Under the pieces are notes generated by a model that worked only from the letters and a program-made list of their open reading frames with translations, was not told where the DNA came from and ran no database searches. From Variovorax paradoxus NBRC 15149 (GTDB lineage Bacteria > Pseudomonadota > Gammaproteobacteria > Burkholderiales > Burkholderiaceae_C), in contig NZ_BCUT01000008.1 of the NCBI RefSeq assembly GCF_001591365.1, positions 1-64,000 of the forward strand: 64,000 bases of DNA, written 5' to 3'. Each line of letters opens with the position of its first letter. Positions within the stretch are counted from its first letter, which is position 1. The position numbers and the translations under genes are program-made. Shown piece after piece: positions 35,380 to 47,758 of the stretch.

Positions 35380-36429
35380 ATGCAGTACCGCAAATTCGGC
35401 CGCACCGGCCTGTTCGTTTCCGAACTCTGCCTCGGCACCATGACCTTCGGCGGCGCGAGCGGCATCTGGGGCCAGATCGGCAACCTCCAGCAGTCCGAGG
35501 CGGAAAGCCTGGTCGGCCGCGCGCTCGACGCCGGCATCAACTTCATCGACACCGCGGACGTGTACTCCGAAGGGTTGTCGGAAACCATCACCGGCCAGGC
35601 GCTGAAGAACCTCAAGGTGCCGCGCGAGAACGTGGTGGTCGCCACCAAGGTGTTCGGCGAGACCGGCAAGACCGCCAACGCGGCCGGCGCCTCGCGCTAC
35701 CACATCATGGACGGCGTGAAGGCCAGCCTCAGGCGCCTGCAGCTGGACCACATCGACCTCTACCAGATCCACGGCTTCGACCCTGTCACGCCCATCGAGG
35801 AAACCGTGCGCGCGCTGGACAACCTGGTGCAGCAGGGCCACGTGCGCTACGTGGGCGTTTCCAACTGGGCGGCCTGGCAGATCATGAAGGCGCTGGGCAT
35901 TGCCGAGCGCCAGGGGCTCGCGCGCTTCGAATCGCTGCAGGCCTACTACACCATCGCGGGCCGCGACCTGGAGCGCGAACTGGCGCCGATGCTGCAGAGC
36001 GAAAACCTCGGCCTGATGGTCTGGAGCCCGCTCGCGGGCGGCCTGCTGAGCGGCAAGTACGGGCGTGGCACCGAAGCCGAAGAAGGCAGCCGCCGCACCA
36101 GCTTCGACTTTCCGCCCGTGAACGTCGAGCGCGCCTACGACTGCATCGACGTGATGCGCCAGCTGGCCGAAGCGCGCAAGGTGTCGGTGGCGCAGATCGC
36201 GCTCGCGTGGCTGTTGCACCAGCCGGTGGTGACCAGCGTGATCGTCGGCGCCAAGCGCGTCGCACAGCTGGACGACAACATTGCCGCCACCGCGATCCGG
36301 CTCTCCGCCGACGAGCTGGCCGAACTCGGCAAGGTGAGCGCCCTGCCCTCCGAGTACCCGGGCTGGATGCTCGAGCGCCAGGGCGGCGCGCGGGCGAAGC
36401 GGCTGGCTGAATCAGGCCAGCGCGGCTGA
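35380..36429 (+). CDS. Aldo/keto reductase
   Basis: The 349-residue (beta/alpha)8 NADPH-dependent carbonyl reductase begins YRKFGRTGLFVSELCLGTM. The catalytic tetrad is visible as FIDTADVYSEG (Asp, Tyr), VATKVFGE (Lys) and LYQIHGFDP (His). The C-terminal coenzyme motif is TSVIVGAKRVAQLDDN. ATG 35380 is the family start, although the frame is open farther upstream. Likely detoxifies aldehydes under control of the divergent AraC regulator. The 3' end overlaps that of convergent bioD by 18 bp. Confidence 0.92.
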   Translation: MQYRKFGRTGLFVSELCLGTMTFGGASGIWGQIGNLQQSEAESLVGRALDAGINFIDTADVYSEGLSETITGQALKNLKVPRENVVVATKVFGETGKTANAAGASRYHIMDGVKASLRRLQLDHIDLYQIHGFDPVTPIEETVRALDNLVQQGHVRYVGVSNWAAWQIMKALGIAERQGLARFESLQAYYTIAGRDLERELAPMLQSENLGLMVWSPLAGGLLSGKYGRGTEAEEGSRRTSFDFPPVNVERAYDCIDVMRQLAEARKVSVAQIALAWLLHQPVVTSVIVGAKRVAQLDDNIAATAIRLSADELAELGKVSALPSEYPGWMLERQGGARAKRLAESGQRG

Positions 36430-37212
36430 GCGGCCGAGCTCGGCCGGCACCGCCGAGTGGCTGAGCTCGGCCAGCTCCGCTGACCGGCGCGCCGCGTAGG
36501 CCGCCGTGGCGCGCAATGCGCGCAGGTCGAGGTGCCGCGCGGCGCTGGCCGCCGAGGGTTCGGCCAGGTGCGGCACCACACCGAGCAGCGGCGCACCGAG
36601 CCGGCCGCGCAGCGTCTGCAGATTGGCTTCGGGCGCGAGCATCCCCGGCTCGATGGTGCTCGCGATCCATCCCGCCAGCATGAGCCCGCGCGCGCGGATC
36701 GCCTCCGCCGTGAGCAGCGCGTGGTTCAGGCAGCCCAGGCGCAGCCCGACCACCAGGATCACCGGCAGTCCCAGCGCCACGGCCAGCTCGGCGCTGTCGA
36801 GGTCGTCGCCGAACGGCACGCAGAAGCCGCCCACGCCTTCGACCACCACCGCGTCGGCGCACTGCGACAACGCCGCGAAGGCCGACAGCAGCGGCGGCAA
36901 TTCGATGCGCACGCCCTCCTCCCTTGCCGCCAGATGCGGCGACATCGGCGCGCGCAGCAGGTACGGGCAGCGCAGGGCCAGCGGCGCATCGACATTGCCG
37001 GCCGCGCGCAGCTGCTCGACGTCATCGTTGCGCCAGGCGCCATCGACGAGCTCCAGTCCCGCGGCCACCGGCTTCATGCCGACCGCCCGCAGGCCCGAGG
37101 CGGCCAGCAGGCTCAGCATCGCGCTGCTGGCCAGCGTCTTGCCGACGCCCGTGTCGGTGCCCGTGACGAACCAGCGGCGGTGTGTCATCGGCGCACCCGG
37201 CGCGGCGCTCAT
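36412..37212 (-). CDS. bioD: Dethiobiotin synthetase
   Basis: The 266-residue ATP-dependent enzyme closes the ureido ring of dethiobiotin from DAPA and CO2. It has [19 protein letters not shown] (P-loop), [10 protein letters not shown] and [15 protein letters not shown]. It is about 40 residues longer than E. coli BioD, mostly an Ala/Glu/Leu-rich C-terminal tail that overlaps the aldo/keto reductase gene on the other strand. ATG 37212 overlaps the bioF stop (ATGA) and is preferred to the ATGs at 37227 and 37188. Confidence 0.93.
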   Translation of the reverse strand: MSAAPGAPMTHRRWFVTGTDTGVGKTLASSAMLSLLAASGLRAVGMKPVAAGLELVDGAWRNDDVEQLRAAGNVDAPLALRCPYLLRAPMSPHLAAREEGVRIELPPLLSAFAALSQCADAVVVEGVGGFCVPFGDDLDSAELAVALGLPVILVVGLRLGCLNHALLTAEAIRARGLMLAGWIASTIEPGMLAPEANLQTLRGRLGAPLLGVVPHLAEPSAASAARHLDLRALRATAAYAARRSAELAELSHSAVPAELGRSAALA

Positions 37213-38441
37213 GCGGCCTCTTTCCACGGCCGCGCCAACGCATCGCCCAAGGCGTCCAGCAGCCGCGCCACATCGTCCTCCGAGTGGCTGGCCGACAGCG
37301 TGATCCGCAGCCGCGCGGTGCCGGCGGGCACGGTCGGCGGGCGGATCGCGCCGACGCGCAAACCGCGGGCATCGAGCTGCGCCATCGCCTGCATCGCGCG
37401 CGCGTTGTCCCCGACGACCAGCGGCTGGATCGCAGTCGGCGATTCGGGCAGCCAGGCGCTGCCGTCCGCCGGCAGGATCGCCTCGAGGCCGCGGCGCAGC
37501 TGGGCGATGCGCGCCTGCAAGCGGGCGCGGCGCAGGTCGCCTTCTTCGCCTTCGATCAGCGCAAGGCTCGCGAGCAGCGCGTGCGCAATGGCCGGCGGCG
37601 CGGCCGTGGTGAAGATGTACGGCCGCGCGCGCTGCACCAGGTAGTCGATGACCGTGCGGTGCGCCGCCACGAACGCGCCCGACACCCCGGCCGCCTTGCC
37701 GAGCGTGCCGATGAGCACCAGCCGCTCCGAGCGCAGCCCCATGGCCTGCAGCACGCCCCGGCCCGTGGCGCCGAGCACGCCAAAGCCGTGCGCATCGTCC
37801 AGCACCAGCCAGGCGTCGTGGCGTTCGGCCAGCGCGAGCAGCTCGGCCACGGGCGCGATGTTGCCGTCCATGCTGAAGACCGCATCGCTCACGATCAGCT
37901 TGACCGGCGCATCGCAGGCGCCGAGCTGCGCATCGAGCGCGGCCACGCCGCAGTGCGGATAGCGCTCGACCCGCGCCTTGGCCAGCCGCGCCCCGTCGAT
38001 CAGCGATGCGTGGTTGAGCGACTCCGAAAAGATCACCGCCTCCGCGCCGCCGAGCGCCGACAGCACCGCGAGGTTGGCCATGTAGCCCGTGCAGAAAAAG
38101 AGGCTTTGCGCCTCCGGGATGAACGGCGCCATCCAGCCGGCCAGCCGCTCCTCGAGCTCGGCATGCGCGCGCGAGTGGCCGAGGATCAGGTGCGACCCGC
38201 CGCTGCCCGTGCCGTAGCGCGCCGCGCCCTCGGCCAGTGCGGCGGCCAGCGCCGGATGCGCGGCCAGGCCGAGGTAGTCGTTGCTGCTGAAGCCGAGCAT
38301 GGTGCGCGGCGCGCCCGCGCCGGCCAGCGTCAGCGATTGCCCGGGTGCGCAGGCGGTTTCGGCGATCTGCCGGCGGCGCCGCAGCGATTGCGCGTCGAGC
38401 GCCGTGATCTCGTCCTGCAGGCGTTCAAGCAAGCGCGGCAT
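37209..38441 (-). CDS. bioF: 8-amino-7-oxononanoate synthase
   Basis: The 410-residue PLP enzyme condenses pimeloyl-thioester and alanine. Motifs are [52 protein letters not shown] and [15 protein letters not shown]. The Schiff-base lysine is in [17 protein letters not shown] 38441 has a strong AGGAGG. It overlaps the bioA stop by 17 nt, so the bioA-F-D genes form one transcript. Confidence 0.95.
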   Translation of the reverse strand: MPRLLERLQDEITALDAQSLRRRRQIAETACAPGQSLTLAGAGAPRTMLGFSSNDYLGLAAHPALAAALAEGAARYGTGSGGSHLILGHSRAHAELEERLAGWMAPFIPEAQSLFFCTGYMANLAVLSALGGAEAVIFSESLNHASLIDGARLAKARVERYPHCGVAALDAQLGACDAPVKLIVSDAVFSMDGNIAPVAELLALAERHDAWLVLDDAHGFGVLGATGRGVLQAMGLRSERLVLIGTLGKAAGVSGAFVAAHRTVIDYLVQRARPYIFTTAAPPAIAHALLASLALIEGEEGDLRRARLQARIAQLRRGLEAILPADGSAWLPESPTAIQPLVVGDNARAMQAMAQLDARGLRVGAIRPPTVPAGTARLRITLSASHSEDDVARLLDALGDALARPWKEAA

Positions 38442-39822
38442 CGCGGCCTCCTTCCTCTGCGTGGGCGGAAACGGCCACCGCTTCCAGCGTGGCGAGGGTG
38501 CCGTCGACCAGCCGGTCGATGTCGTCGTCGCCGATCGCATAGGGCGGCATGAGATAGACGGTCGGGCCGATCGGGCGCATCAGCAGTCCGTTGGCCCGCG
38601 CGGCAAGGTGAAAGCGCTCTGCGAACCGGGCGCCGGGCTCGCGCACGTCGAAGGCCGTGATCATTCCGCGCTGGCGCAGGTGATCGACGGACATGCCGTG
38701 CAGCCCCTTGCGCAAGCGGCCGATCAAGCGCTCGGCGCGGGCGCGGTTGCGGCGCAGCGCGTCCTCGTGCTCGAACAGGTCGAGCGTGGCCAGCGCCGCG
38801 CGGCAGGCCAGCGCGTTGCCGGTGTAGGAATGGGAATGCAGGAAGCTGCGCGCCACGTCGTCGTCCACGAAGCCCTGGTAGATCTCATCGCGCGTCATCA
38901 CCAGCGCCAGCGGCAGGTAGCCGCCGCTGATGCCCTTCGACAGGCACAGGAAATCGGGCCAGATGCCGGCCTGCTCGCAGGCGAAGAAGCTGCCGGTGCG
39001 CCCGCAGCCCACCGCAATCTCGTCGGCGATGAGGTGCACGCCGTAGCGGTCGCACAGTGCCCGCACGAGGCGCAGGTAGTCGGGGTCGTGCATCGCCATG
39101 CCGGTGGCGCATTGCACCAGCGGCTCGACGATCACGGCGGCGATCGATGCATGCCGCTCGGCCAGCAGCGCTTCGAGTTCGGCCGCGCCGCGCCGCGCCA
39201 CCGCGGCGGCGTCCTCGCCCGGCCGTGCGGCCCGGGCGTCGGGCGATGCCACGAGGTGCGCATTCGCGAGCAGCGGCGCGTACGCGTCGCGGAACACCGG
39301 CACGTCGGTCACATGCAGCGCGCCCAGCGTTTCGCCGTGGTAGCCCTGCCGCAGCGCGACGAAGTTCTGCTTGCCGCTGCGGCCCGCATTGCGCCACGTA
39401 TGAAAGCTCATCTTCAACGCGATCTCCACCGCCGAGGCGCCGTCCGAGGCATAGAAGCAGTGGCCCAGCGCATGGCCGGTCAGCGCGGCGAGCCGCTCGG
39501 CCAGCTCGACGGCCGGCGCGTGCGTGCAGCCCGCGAGCATCACGTGCGAGAGCGTGTCGAGCTGGTCCTTGAGCGCGGCGTTGATGGCCGGGTGCGCATG
39601 GCCGAAGAGATTGACCCACCACGAGCTCGTTGCGTCGAGGTAGCGGCGTCCGTCGTGGTCGAACAGCCAGACGCCCTCGCCCCGCGCGATCGGCAGCGGC
39701 GGCACCGCCTCGAGCCGGATGCTCTGCGTGCACGGATGCCAGACGTGGCGCCGGCTGCGCTGCTGCCAGCCGGCGTTTTTCGATGCGGCGGGCATCGAGG
39801 GAGAAGCAATCGTTGGCGGCAT
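38425..39822 (-). CDS. bioA: Adenosylmethionine-8-amino-7-oxononanoate aminotransferase
   Basis: The 465-residue class III aminotransferase makes DAPA using SAM as amino donor. It has [29 protein letters not shown], the [16 protein letters not shown] segment, [18 protein letters not shown] and the PLP lysine in [17 protein letters not shown] 39822 is chosen because AAGGAA precedes it; the frame is open farther upstream. bioB is not in the window. Confidence 0.95.
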   Translation of the reverse strand: MPPTIASPSMPAASKNAGWQQRSRRHVWHPCTQSIRLEAVPPLPIARGEGVWLFDHDGRRYLDATSSWWVNLFGHAHPAINAALKDQLDTLSHVMLAGCTHAPAVELAERLAALTGHALGHCFYASDGASAVEIALKMSFHTWRNAGRSGKQNFVALRQGYHGETLGALHVTDVPVFRDAYAPLLANAHLVASPDARAARPGEDAAAVARRGAAELEALLAERHASIAAVIVEPLVQCATGMAMHDPDYLRLVRALCDRYGVHLIADEIAVGCGRTGSFFACEQAGIWPDFLCLSKGISGGYLPLALVMTRDEIYQGFVDDDVARSFLHSHSYTGNALACRAALATLDLFEHEDALRRNRARAERLIGRLRKGLHGMSVDHLRQRGMITAFDVREPGARFAERFHLAARANGLLMRPIGPTVYLMPPYAIGDDDIDRLVDGTLATLEAVAVSAHAEEGGRDAALA

Positions 39823-40249
39823 CCGCGCATTCCTTTGGGGCAAGGCGCGGGATCGTATCGGCGCCCATGCGGCGCGGCAAACCGCCGGGGCGGGCATCGG
39901 AATGCGGGCACTTGAACGACGTTGGCCGGGGTAGCACGCCCGTTCGGACCAAGGCCGCGCAACAGGGCGGCATCGTGTACGGAGGCGGGTCCGCAAGGCC
40001 AATGCAAGTTGTCTTGGGGGCGACAAAGATTTTTGCGGAGTATCGAGTTCTTACCCTGATCGAGGGGGCGGTTGGCGTGATCGGACAGCCTGATGGCAGA
40101 TATCGGCTATCGGCAGATTCCGCGCCCCGCCGTGCCTGCGCATGAGGCTTGGACGACGCCCGCGGTGGGCCAATTCCGACACCGGCGGGCAGGCGCCGCG
40201 CGGACAAATGAATGTCCATCCATTCATCATTCATTCGAAGGAGCAGCCC
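39823..40249. other. Intergenic region between bioA and a small plus-strand gene
   Basis: No gene can be supported in these 427 nt. Base composition falls towards AT near 40000-40060, but no convincing -35/-10 pair or BirA-type operator was recognised on either strand. Directly before the downstream ribosome-binding site lies the inverted repeat AATGAATG (40207-40214) / CATTCATT (40228-40235). Confidence 0.5.
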
Positions 40250-40447
40250 ATGTCCAAGACGAACCCCAACACGCCCGACGAGCGTGGTTCGTTGCCTCCC
40301 CAGCACAACAAGGCCGGCCACCAGAGCCCGACACCGCGCAACGAGCCGCGCCGCACCACCGAGAGCCGCCACGACCGCGAAAGCCACGTCGGCGGCAGCA
40401 ACCAGAGCCAATCGCGGCGTGGCGGCGGCGGCGGTTCCACGCATTGA
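40250..40447 (+). CDS. Small basic hydrophilic hypothetical protein
   Basis: The 65-residue product is rich in Arg, Ser, Gly, Asn, Gln and His (ending SQSRRGGGGGSTH) and probably disordered. GAAGGAG with eight nt spacing supports ATG 40250. A 13-nt-loop inverted repeat adjoins the ribosome-binding site, and a 7-bp hairpin follows the stop. Function is unknown; its charge might suit nucleic-acid binding, which is speculation. Confidence 0.55.
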   Translation: MSKTNPNTPDERGSLPPQHNKAGHQSPTPRNEPRRTTESRHDRESHVGGSNQSQSRRGGGGGSTH

Positions 40448-40449
40448 GG

Positions 40450-40472
40450 ACGGTGGCCGCCTGAACGCCACC
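40450..40472 (+). terminator. Hairpin after the small basic gene
   Basis: CGGTGGC (40450-40456) and GCCACCG (40466-40472) form a perfect 7-bp stem with a 9-nt loop two nt after the stop codon. There is no T-run, so it may be an mRNA-stabilising or weak terminator element before udgX. Confidence 0.35.
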
Positions 40473-40492
40473 GGACCGCCGGAGCCGGCAAC

Positions 40493-41215
40493 ATGTCCCA
40501 TCGCAACGAAGCCACGGCCGCGCTGAAGGCGCTCAGCGTGGCGACCGATGCCTGCCGCGAATGCCCGCTGGGCGCGCATGCCACCCAGTCGGTGTTCGGC
40601 GAAGGCCCGGTCGGCGCGGCGCTGATGGTGGTCGGCGAGCAGCCCGGCGACAAGGAAGACCTGGTCGGCCGTCCCTTCGTGGGCCCGGCCGGCAAGCTGT
40701 TCGACCGCGCGGTGGCCGAGCTCGGCTGGTCGCGCGAGAAGCTCTACGTGACCAATGCGGTGAAGCATTTCAAGTACGAGCCGCGCGGCAAGCGCCGCAT
40801 GCACAAGACCCCGGGCCAGCGCGAAGTGGATGCCTGCCACCACTGGCTCGAAAGCGAGATGGAGCTCGTGCAGCCGCGCGCCTGCATCGCGCTCGGCGGC
40901 ACGGCTGCGCGCTCACTGCTCGGCCGGCCGGTCGCGGTGATGACGGAGCGCGGCCAGTGGGTCGAGGATGCCGCAACAGGCCGCCGCGTGCTGGTCACGC
41001 TGCATCCCTCCGCCCTGCTGCGCGGCGATCCGCTGCAGCGCGAAGCGGCCTGGGAAGCCTGGCTCAAGGACCTGTCGATGGCTTCGGAGCTGATGAAGAA
41101 AGCCGGGGCCAGGCGGCCGGCCGAAAAACAGCCCGCCGCCGAAAAGCCCGAAAAGCCCGCGGCCAGGCCCGCCGCAAATCATGCGCGGCGCCGCGTGCGC
41201 ATGGTGATGGAATAG
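40493..41215 (+). CDS. udgX: UdgX-type uracil-DNA glycosylase (family 4-like, Fe-S)
   Basis: The 240-residue protein has the UDG motif GEQPGDKEDLVGRPFVGPAG (residues 48-67) and LVTLHPSALLRGDP as the second active-site motif. Cysteines C21, C24, C115 and C131 can bind the [4Fe-4S] cluster. The KRRMH sequence (residues 100-104) corresponds to the KRRIH loop that defines UdgX, whose His forms a covalent bond to the abasic site after uracil removal. Here Ile is Met but His104 remains. A Lys/Pro/Ala-rich tail of about 40 residues follows and overlaps the 3' end of the convergent AlkB-type gene by 37 bp. Confidence 0.88.
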   Translation: MSHRNEATAALKALSVATDACRECPLGAHATQSVFGEGPVGAALMVVGEQPGDKEDLVGRPFVGPAGKLFDRAVAELGWSREKLYVTNAVKHFKYEPRGKRRMHKTPGQREVDACHHWLESEMELVQPRACIALGGTAARSLLGRPVAVMTERGQWVEDAATGRRVLVTLHPSALLRGDPLQREAAWEAWLKDLSMASELMKKAGARRPAEKQPAAEKPEKPAARPAANHARRRVRMVME

Positions 41216-41787
41216 CGCAGCGCCTCGGTCGGCGCGATGCTGTGCTGCCAGGCCCAGCGCGCTTCGCCGCGCAGCATGTAGATGGAGCGCGGCTCGATCA
41301 GCAGCTGCAGGCTCGCAGGTGCGCTGGCGCTGGCCGGCGGATAGGGCCGCAGTTGCATCACTGCGTCGCCCTGCAGCGAAACGCCCACGATGTCCTCGAA
41401 GTCCGGCACGTCGCGGTGCCAGCCGAGCGGCGTGCCGGGCCGGTATTCGGAGATCAGCATGTGGGCGAAATCCTCGGGCGCCATGCCCATCCACGCGGCC
41501 ACCCGCGCACGCAACGGATGAAGCGCGGGCGGCATGGCCGCGCCGGGGCGCAGCCGCTTCTTGTCGAAGTCGTAGCTGCCGCCAAAGCTGATGCCGCGGC
41601 GGCGCGCGGTGTATTCCTTGTAGCGCATCTCGCGCAGCTCGAAGCCCTGCACGAGCCGCAGCAGCTCGGCTTCCTCGGCGCGCGTGAGGAATTCGCGCTC
41701 GTAGCGCAGGCCATCGATGGCGGCCGCGGGCGCCTCGCCGAACAGGTCGGGCTCGTCAGCGAACTGGATGTGCCTGGTTGAGCGCAT
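41179..41787 (-). CDS. AlkB-type 2-oxoglutarate/Fe(II) dioxygenase
   Basis: The 202-residue protein has the Fe ligands H124 and D126 in GWHRDVPDFEDIVGVSL and H182 in WQHSIAP. The 2-oxoglutarate arginines are in RYSITMRTRR (R191, R197). ISEYRPGTPLGWH is typical of the ALKBH/AlkB fold. It should demethylate alkylated DNA or another substrate. ATG 41787 lies within the last 32 bases of the helicase gene upstream, so it is probably cotranscribed with that gene and under the same SOS-type control. Confidence 0.87.
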   Translation of the reverse strand: MRSTRHIQFADEPDLFGEAPAAAIDGLRYEREFLTRAEEAELLRLVQGFELREMRYKEYTARRRGISFGGSYDFDKKRLRPGAAMPPALHPLRARVAAWMGMAPEDFAHMLISEYRPGTPLGWHRDVPDFEDIVGVSLQGDAVMQLRPYPPASASAPASLQLLIEPRSIYMLRGEARWAWQHSIAPTEALRYSITMRTRRRA

Positions 41788-44113
41788 CGATGCTCTCTCC
41801 TTCGCCCGCGCGCGGCGGCCCGCCCAGGCGCAGCTCCCACCAGGGCGGCAGCAGCTGCCGGATCTCGGCGCGCGCAAAGCGGTCGTCCAGCAGGTGCAGC
41901 ACGCCGCTGTCCTGCTCGGTGCGGATGACGCGGCCGGCCGCCTGCACCACCTTTTGCAGGCCGGGATAAAGGTAGGTGTATTCGTAGCCCTTGCCGAAGC
42001 GCGCCTGCATGCGCTCGCGCGTGATCTCGTTGAGCGCGTTGTGCTGCGGCAGGCCCAGGCTCGCCACGAAGGCGCCGATCAGCCGGCTGCCGGGCAGGTC
42101 GATGCCTTCGCCGAACGCACCGCCGAGCACGGCAAAGCCGATGCCCCGGCCGCCCTCCTCGAAGCGCGCGAGAAAGCCGTGGCGATCGGCCTCGGCCATG
42201 CCGCGCGTCTGGGCCCACACGGGCACGCCGGGGTGCCTGGCCAGGAAGGCCGCGCAGGCTTTTTCGAGGTAGTCGAAGCTGCTGAAGAACGCGAGGTAGT
42301 TGCCCGGCATGCGCTCGAACTGCTCGCCGATGATCCCGGCCACGCGAGCGAGCGAGCCCGCGCGGTCGCGAAAGCGGGTCGACACGTTCATGGCCACTTC
42401 CACGCGCAGCTGCTGGCTGCGGAATGGCGAGGCCACGTCGAGCAGCATCGTTTCCGGCGGCAAGCCGAGCGCGTCGCGGTAGAACTCGAACGGCGACAAG
42501 GTGCCCGAGAAGCAGGTGACCGATGCGGCGTCCGCGAAGCGCGGCTCGAGGAACGGCGCCGGCACCAGGTTGCGGATCGCGAGGCTGCGCTGCTGCTGGT
42601 CGTGCGCGGGGCCCAGCGTGCGCTCGAAGACCGAATGGTCGTCGAAGGCGTCGGCCAGCCGGGCGAACTGCAGCGCATCGAAGAAGAAGCGCTGCAGCGG
42701 GCCCTGCGCCGCATCGGGCGTGGCCGCAAAGTACTCGCCCATGGCCGTGTTGGCGGCCTGCAGCGTGCGCGCGAAGCGCTCGGGAATCTCGTCGGCGGTG
42801 TCGTAGGGCTCGGCCTGCGCCTGCTGCACCGTGTCCCATTCGCGGTACAGCCGGCCCAGCGCGCCGCGCACCGAGGCCGGCGCCACGCGGTGGGCCTCTT
42901 CGAGCGCGAGGCCGTCGAGCCGCGCCGTGTACATGCCGCGCGCGCGCTCCAGCAGGTTGTGCGCCTCGTCCACCAGCACCGCCGCGCGCCATTCGGCATC
43001 CTTCATGGTGGCGTAGAGAAAGGCGCTGCCGTCGAAGTAGTAGTTGTAGTCGCCCACGATCAGGTCGCACCAGTGCGCCATTTCCTGCGCAAGGAAATAG
43101 GGGCACACGGTGTGCGCCAGCGCAATTCTTCGCAGCGCCGGCCGGTCGAGCCGGGCGGCCTGCGCGGCTTCCTCGCGCGCGGCGGGCAGGCGGTCGTAGA
43201 AGCCCTTGGCCAGCGGGCAGGCATCGCCGTTGCAGGCGCGGTCGGGGTATTCGCAGACCTTTTCGCGCGCGGTGAGTTCGAGCACCCGCAGCTGCGCGCA
43301 GTTCTTGCCCAGCACGCCGACGGCCTCCAGCGCCACGGCCCGGCCCGAGGTCTTGGCGGTGAGAAAGAAGATCTTGTCGATCTTGCGCGCGGCCCGCGAC
43401 TTCAGCAGCGGAAAGATGGTGGCCAGCGTCTTGCCGATGCCGGTGGGTGCCTGCGCCATCAGGCAGCGCGCGTTCACGGCGGCGCGGTAGACGGCCTCGG
43501 CCAGTTCGCGCTGGCCGGGCCGGAACGAGCCGTGCGGAAATTCAAGCCGGCCGAGCGCATGGCCGAGCGCCGCATGGTGCGCGGCCTCGCTCTGCGCCCA
43601 GGCGCTGTAGCGCTCGCACAGCAGTTCGAAATGCGCCTGCAGCGCGGCCCGCGTGTGCTGCTCTTCCAGCACGGTTTCGTCGCCGGTGCCGAGGTCCAGG
43701 TAGACCAGCGCCACGTTGATGTGCTCGTAGCCGTGCACCTCGCAGAGCATCCAGCCGTAGCAGCGGGCCTGGGCCCAGTGCAGCGCCCGGTGGTTGCCGC
43801 GGATGGCGTCGAAGTCGCCGCGGAAGGTCTTGATCTCCTCGACGCGGGGTTCGCGCGGGTCGTGCCCGTCGGCACGGCCGCGCACCTGGAGCGCGCCGCA
43901 GCGGGAGACCAGCGGCACCTCGCTTTCATAGCCGTCGCCGCGCCGGCCCTGCACCAGCGCATGGCCGGCCATGCCTTCGAGCGCGCTGGGTGCAGGCACG
44001 AAGCGCAGGTCGAGGTCGCCGGCCTTGGCACCGAAGGCGCACAGGGCCTTGACGGAGACGGCGCGGGCATCGGGCGCGTCTTCGGTCGGCGGGGTGGAAA
44101 GGTCCGTGGTCAC
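41756..44113 (-). CDS. SF2 helicase of the XPD/DinG type fused to an N-terminal PD-(D/E)XK nuclease domain
   Basis: The product has 785 residues from GTG 44113; a TTG at 44134 lies inside the SOS box and is unlikely. Numbered from that TTG, residues about 27-200 form a RecB/Cas4-like nuclease with D89, E100-I-K102 and Q122...Y126. The helicase starts near 205: Walker A APTGIGKT (229-236) and DEAH (389-392). Four cysteines (C294, C301, C306, C344) are placed as in the XPD Fe-S domain. C-terminal motifs are FSGTLSP, GIGFAVLGGAFGEGIDLPG and QAAGRVIRTEQD. It probably unwinds and cuts damaged or branched DNA. The AlkB-type gene overlaps its 3' end. Confidence 0.88.
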   Translation of the reverse strand: MTTDLSTPPTEDAPDARAVSVKALCAFGAKAGDLDLRFVPAPSALEGMAGHALVQGRRGDGYESEVPLVSRCGALQVRGRADGHDPREPRVEEIKTFRGDFDAIRGNHRALHWAQARCYGWMLCEVHGYEHINVALVYLDLGTGDETVLEEQHTRAALQAHFELLCERYSAWAQSEAAHHAALGHALGRLEFPHGSFRPGQRELAEAVYRAAVNARCLMAQAPTGIGKTLATIFPLLKSRAARKIDKIFFLTAKTSGRAVALEAVGVLGKNCAQLRVLELTAREKVCEYPDRACNGDACPLAKGFYDRLPAAREEAAQAARLDRPALRRIALAHTVCPYFLAQEMAHWCDLIVGDYNYYFDGSAFLYATMKDAEWRAAVLVDEAHNLLERARGMYTARLDGLALEEAHRVAPASVRGALGRLYREWDTVQQAQAEPYDTADEIPERFARTLQAANTAMGEYFAATPDAAQGPLQRFFFDALQFARLADAFDDHSVFERTLGPAHDQQQRSLAIRNLVPAPFLEPRFADAASVTCFSGTLSPFEFYRDALGLPPETMLLDVASPFRSQQLRVEVAMNVSTRFRDRAGSLARVAGIIGEQFERMPGNYLAFFSSFDYLEKACAAFLARHPGVPVWAQTRGMAEADRHGFLARFEEGGRGIGFAVLGGAFGEGIDLPGSRLIGAFVASLGLPQHNALNEITRERMQARFGKGYEYTYLYPGLQKVVQAAGRVIRTEQDSGVLHLLDDRFARAEIRQLLPPWWELRLGGPPRAGEGESIDALNQAHPVR

Positions 44114-44120
44114 GGCTGAT

Positions 44121-44140
44121 GCTGTATAAAACAACAGTAT
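44121..44140 (-). promoter_or_regulatory. LexA-type SOS box
   Basis: The core CTGT-N8-ACAG occupies 44122-44137. Read on the minus strand, the 20-nt element ATACTGTTGTTTTATACAGC is close to the TACTG-(TA)5-CAGTA consensus. A TATACT (44140-44135) could serve as -10, so LexA would block the promoter. The element lies eight nt before the likely GTG start of the helicase gene. Confidence 0.85.
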
Positions 44141-44210
44141 AACGAGACCACCGCACCGGGGGCAAAGGCGGTATCGGGCTTTTCTCCGACACCCGGCGCT
44201 CCAGAATTCG

Positions 44211-44231
44211 GCAAAACTTCAAAAGTTTTGC
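44211..44231. promoter_or_regulatory. Operator-like palindrome in front of the hybrid-kinase operon
   Basis: GCAAAACTT (44211-44219) and AAGTTTTGC (44223-44231) form perfect 9-bp arms with a 3-nt spacer. It ends 17 nt before the ATG at 44249. It could be a repressor site or a short hairpin near the ribosome-binding site. Confidence 0.5.
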
Positions 44232-44248
44232 TTACAAATCCTGTTCGA

Positions 44249-47754
<3,506 letters not shown>

Positions 47755-47758
<4 letters not shown>

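Noticed and set aside
44113-44134. TTG 44134 as the helicase start codon
   Set aside because: It lies inside the LexA box, which would have to be transcribed and translated; GTG 44113 is more likely.
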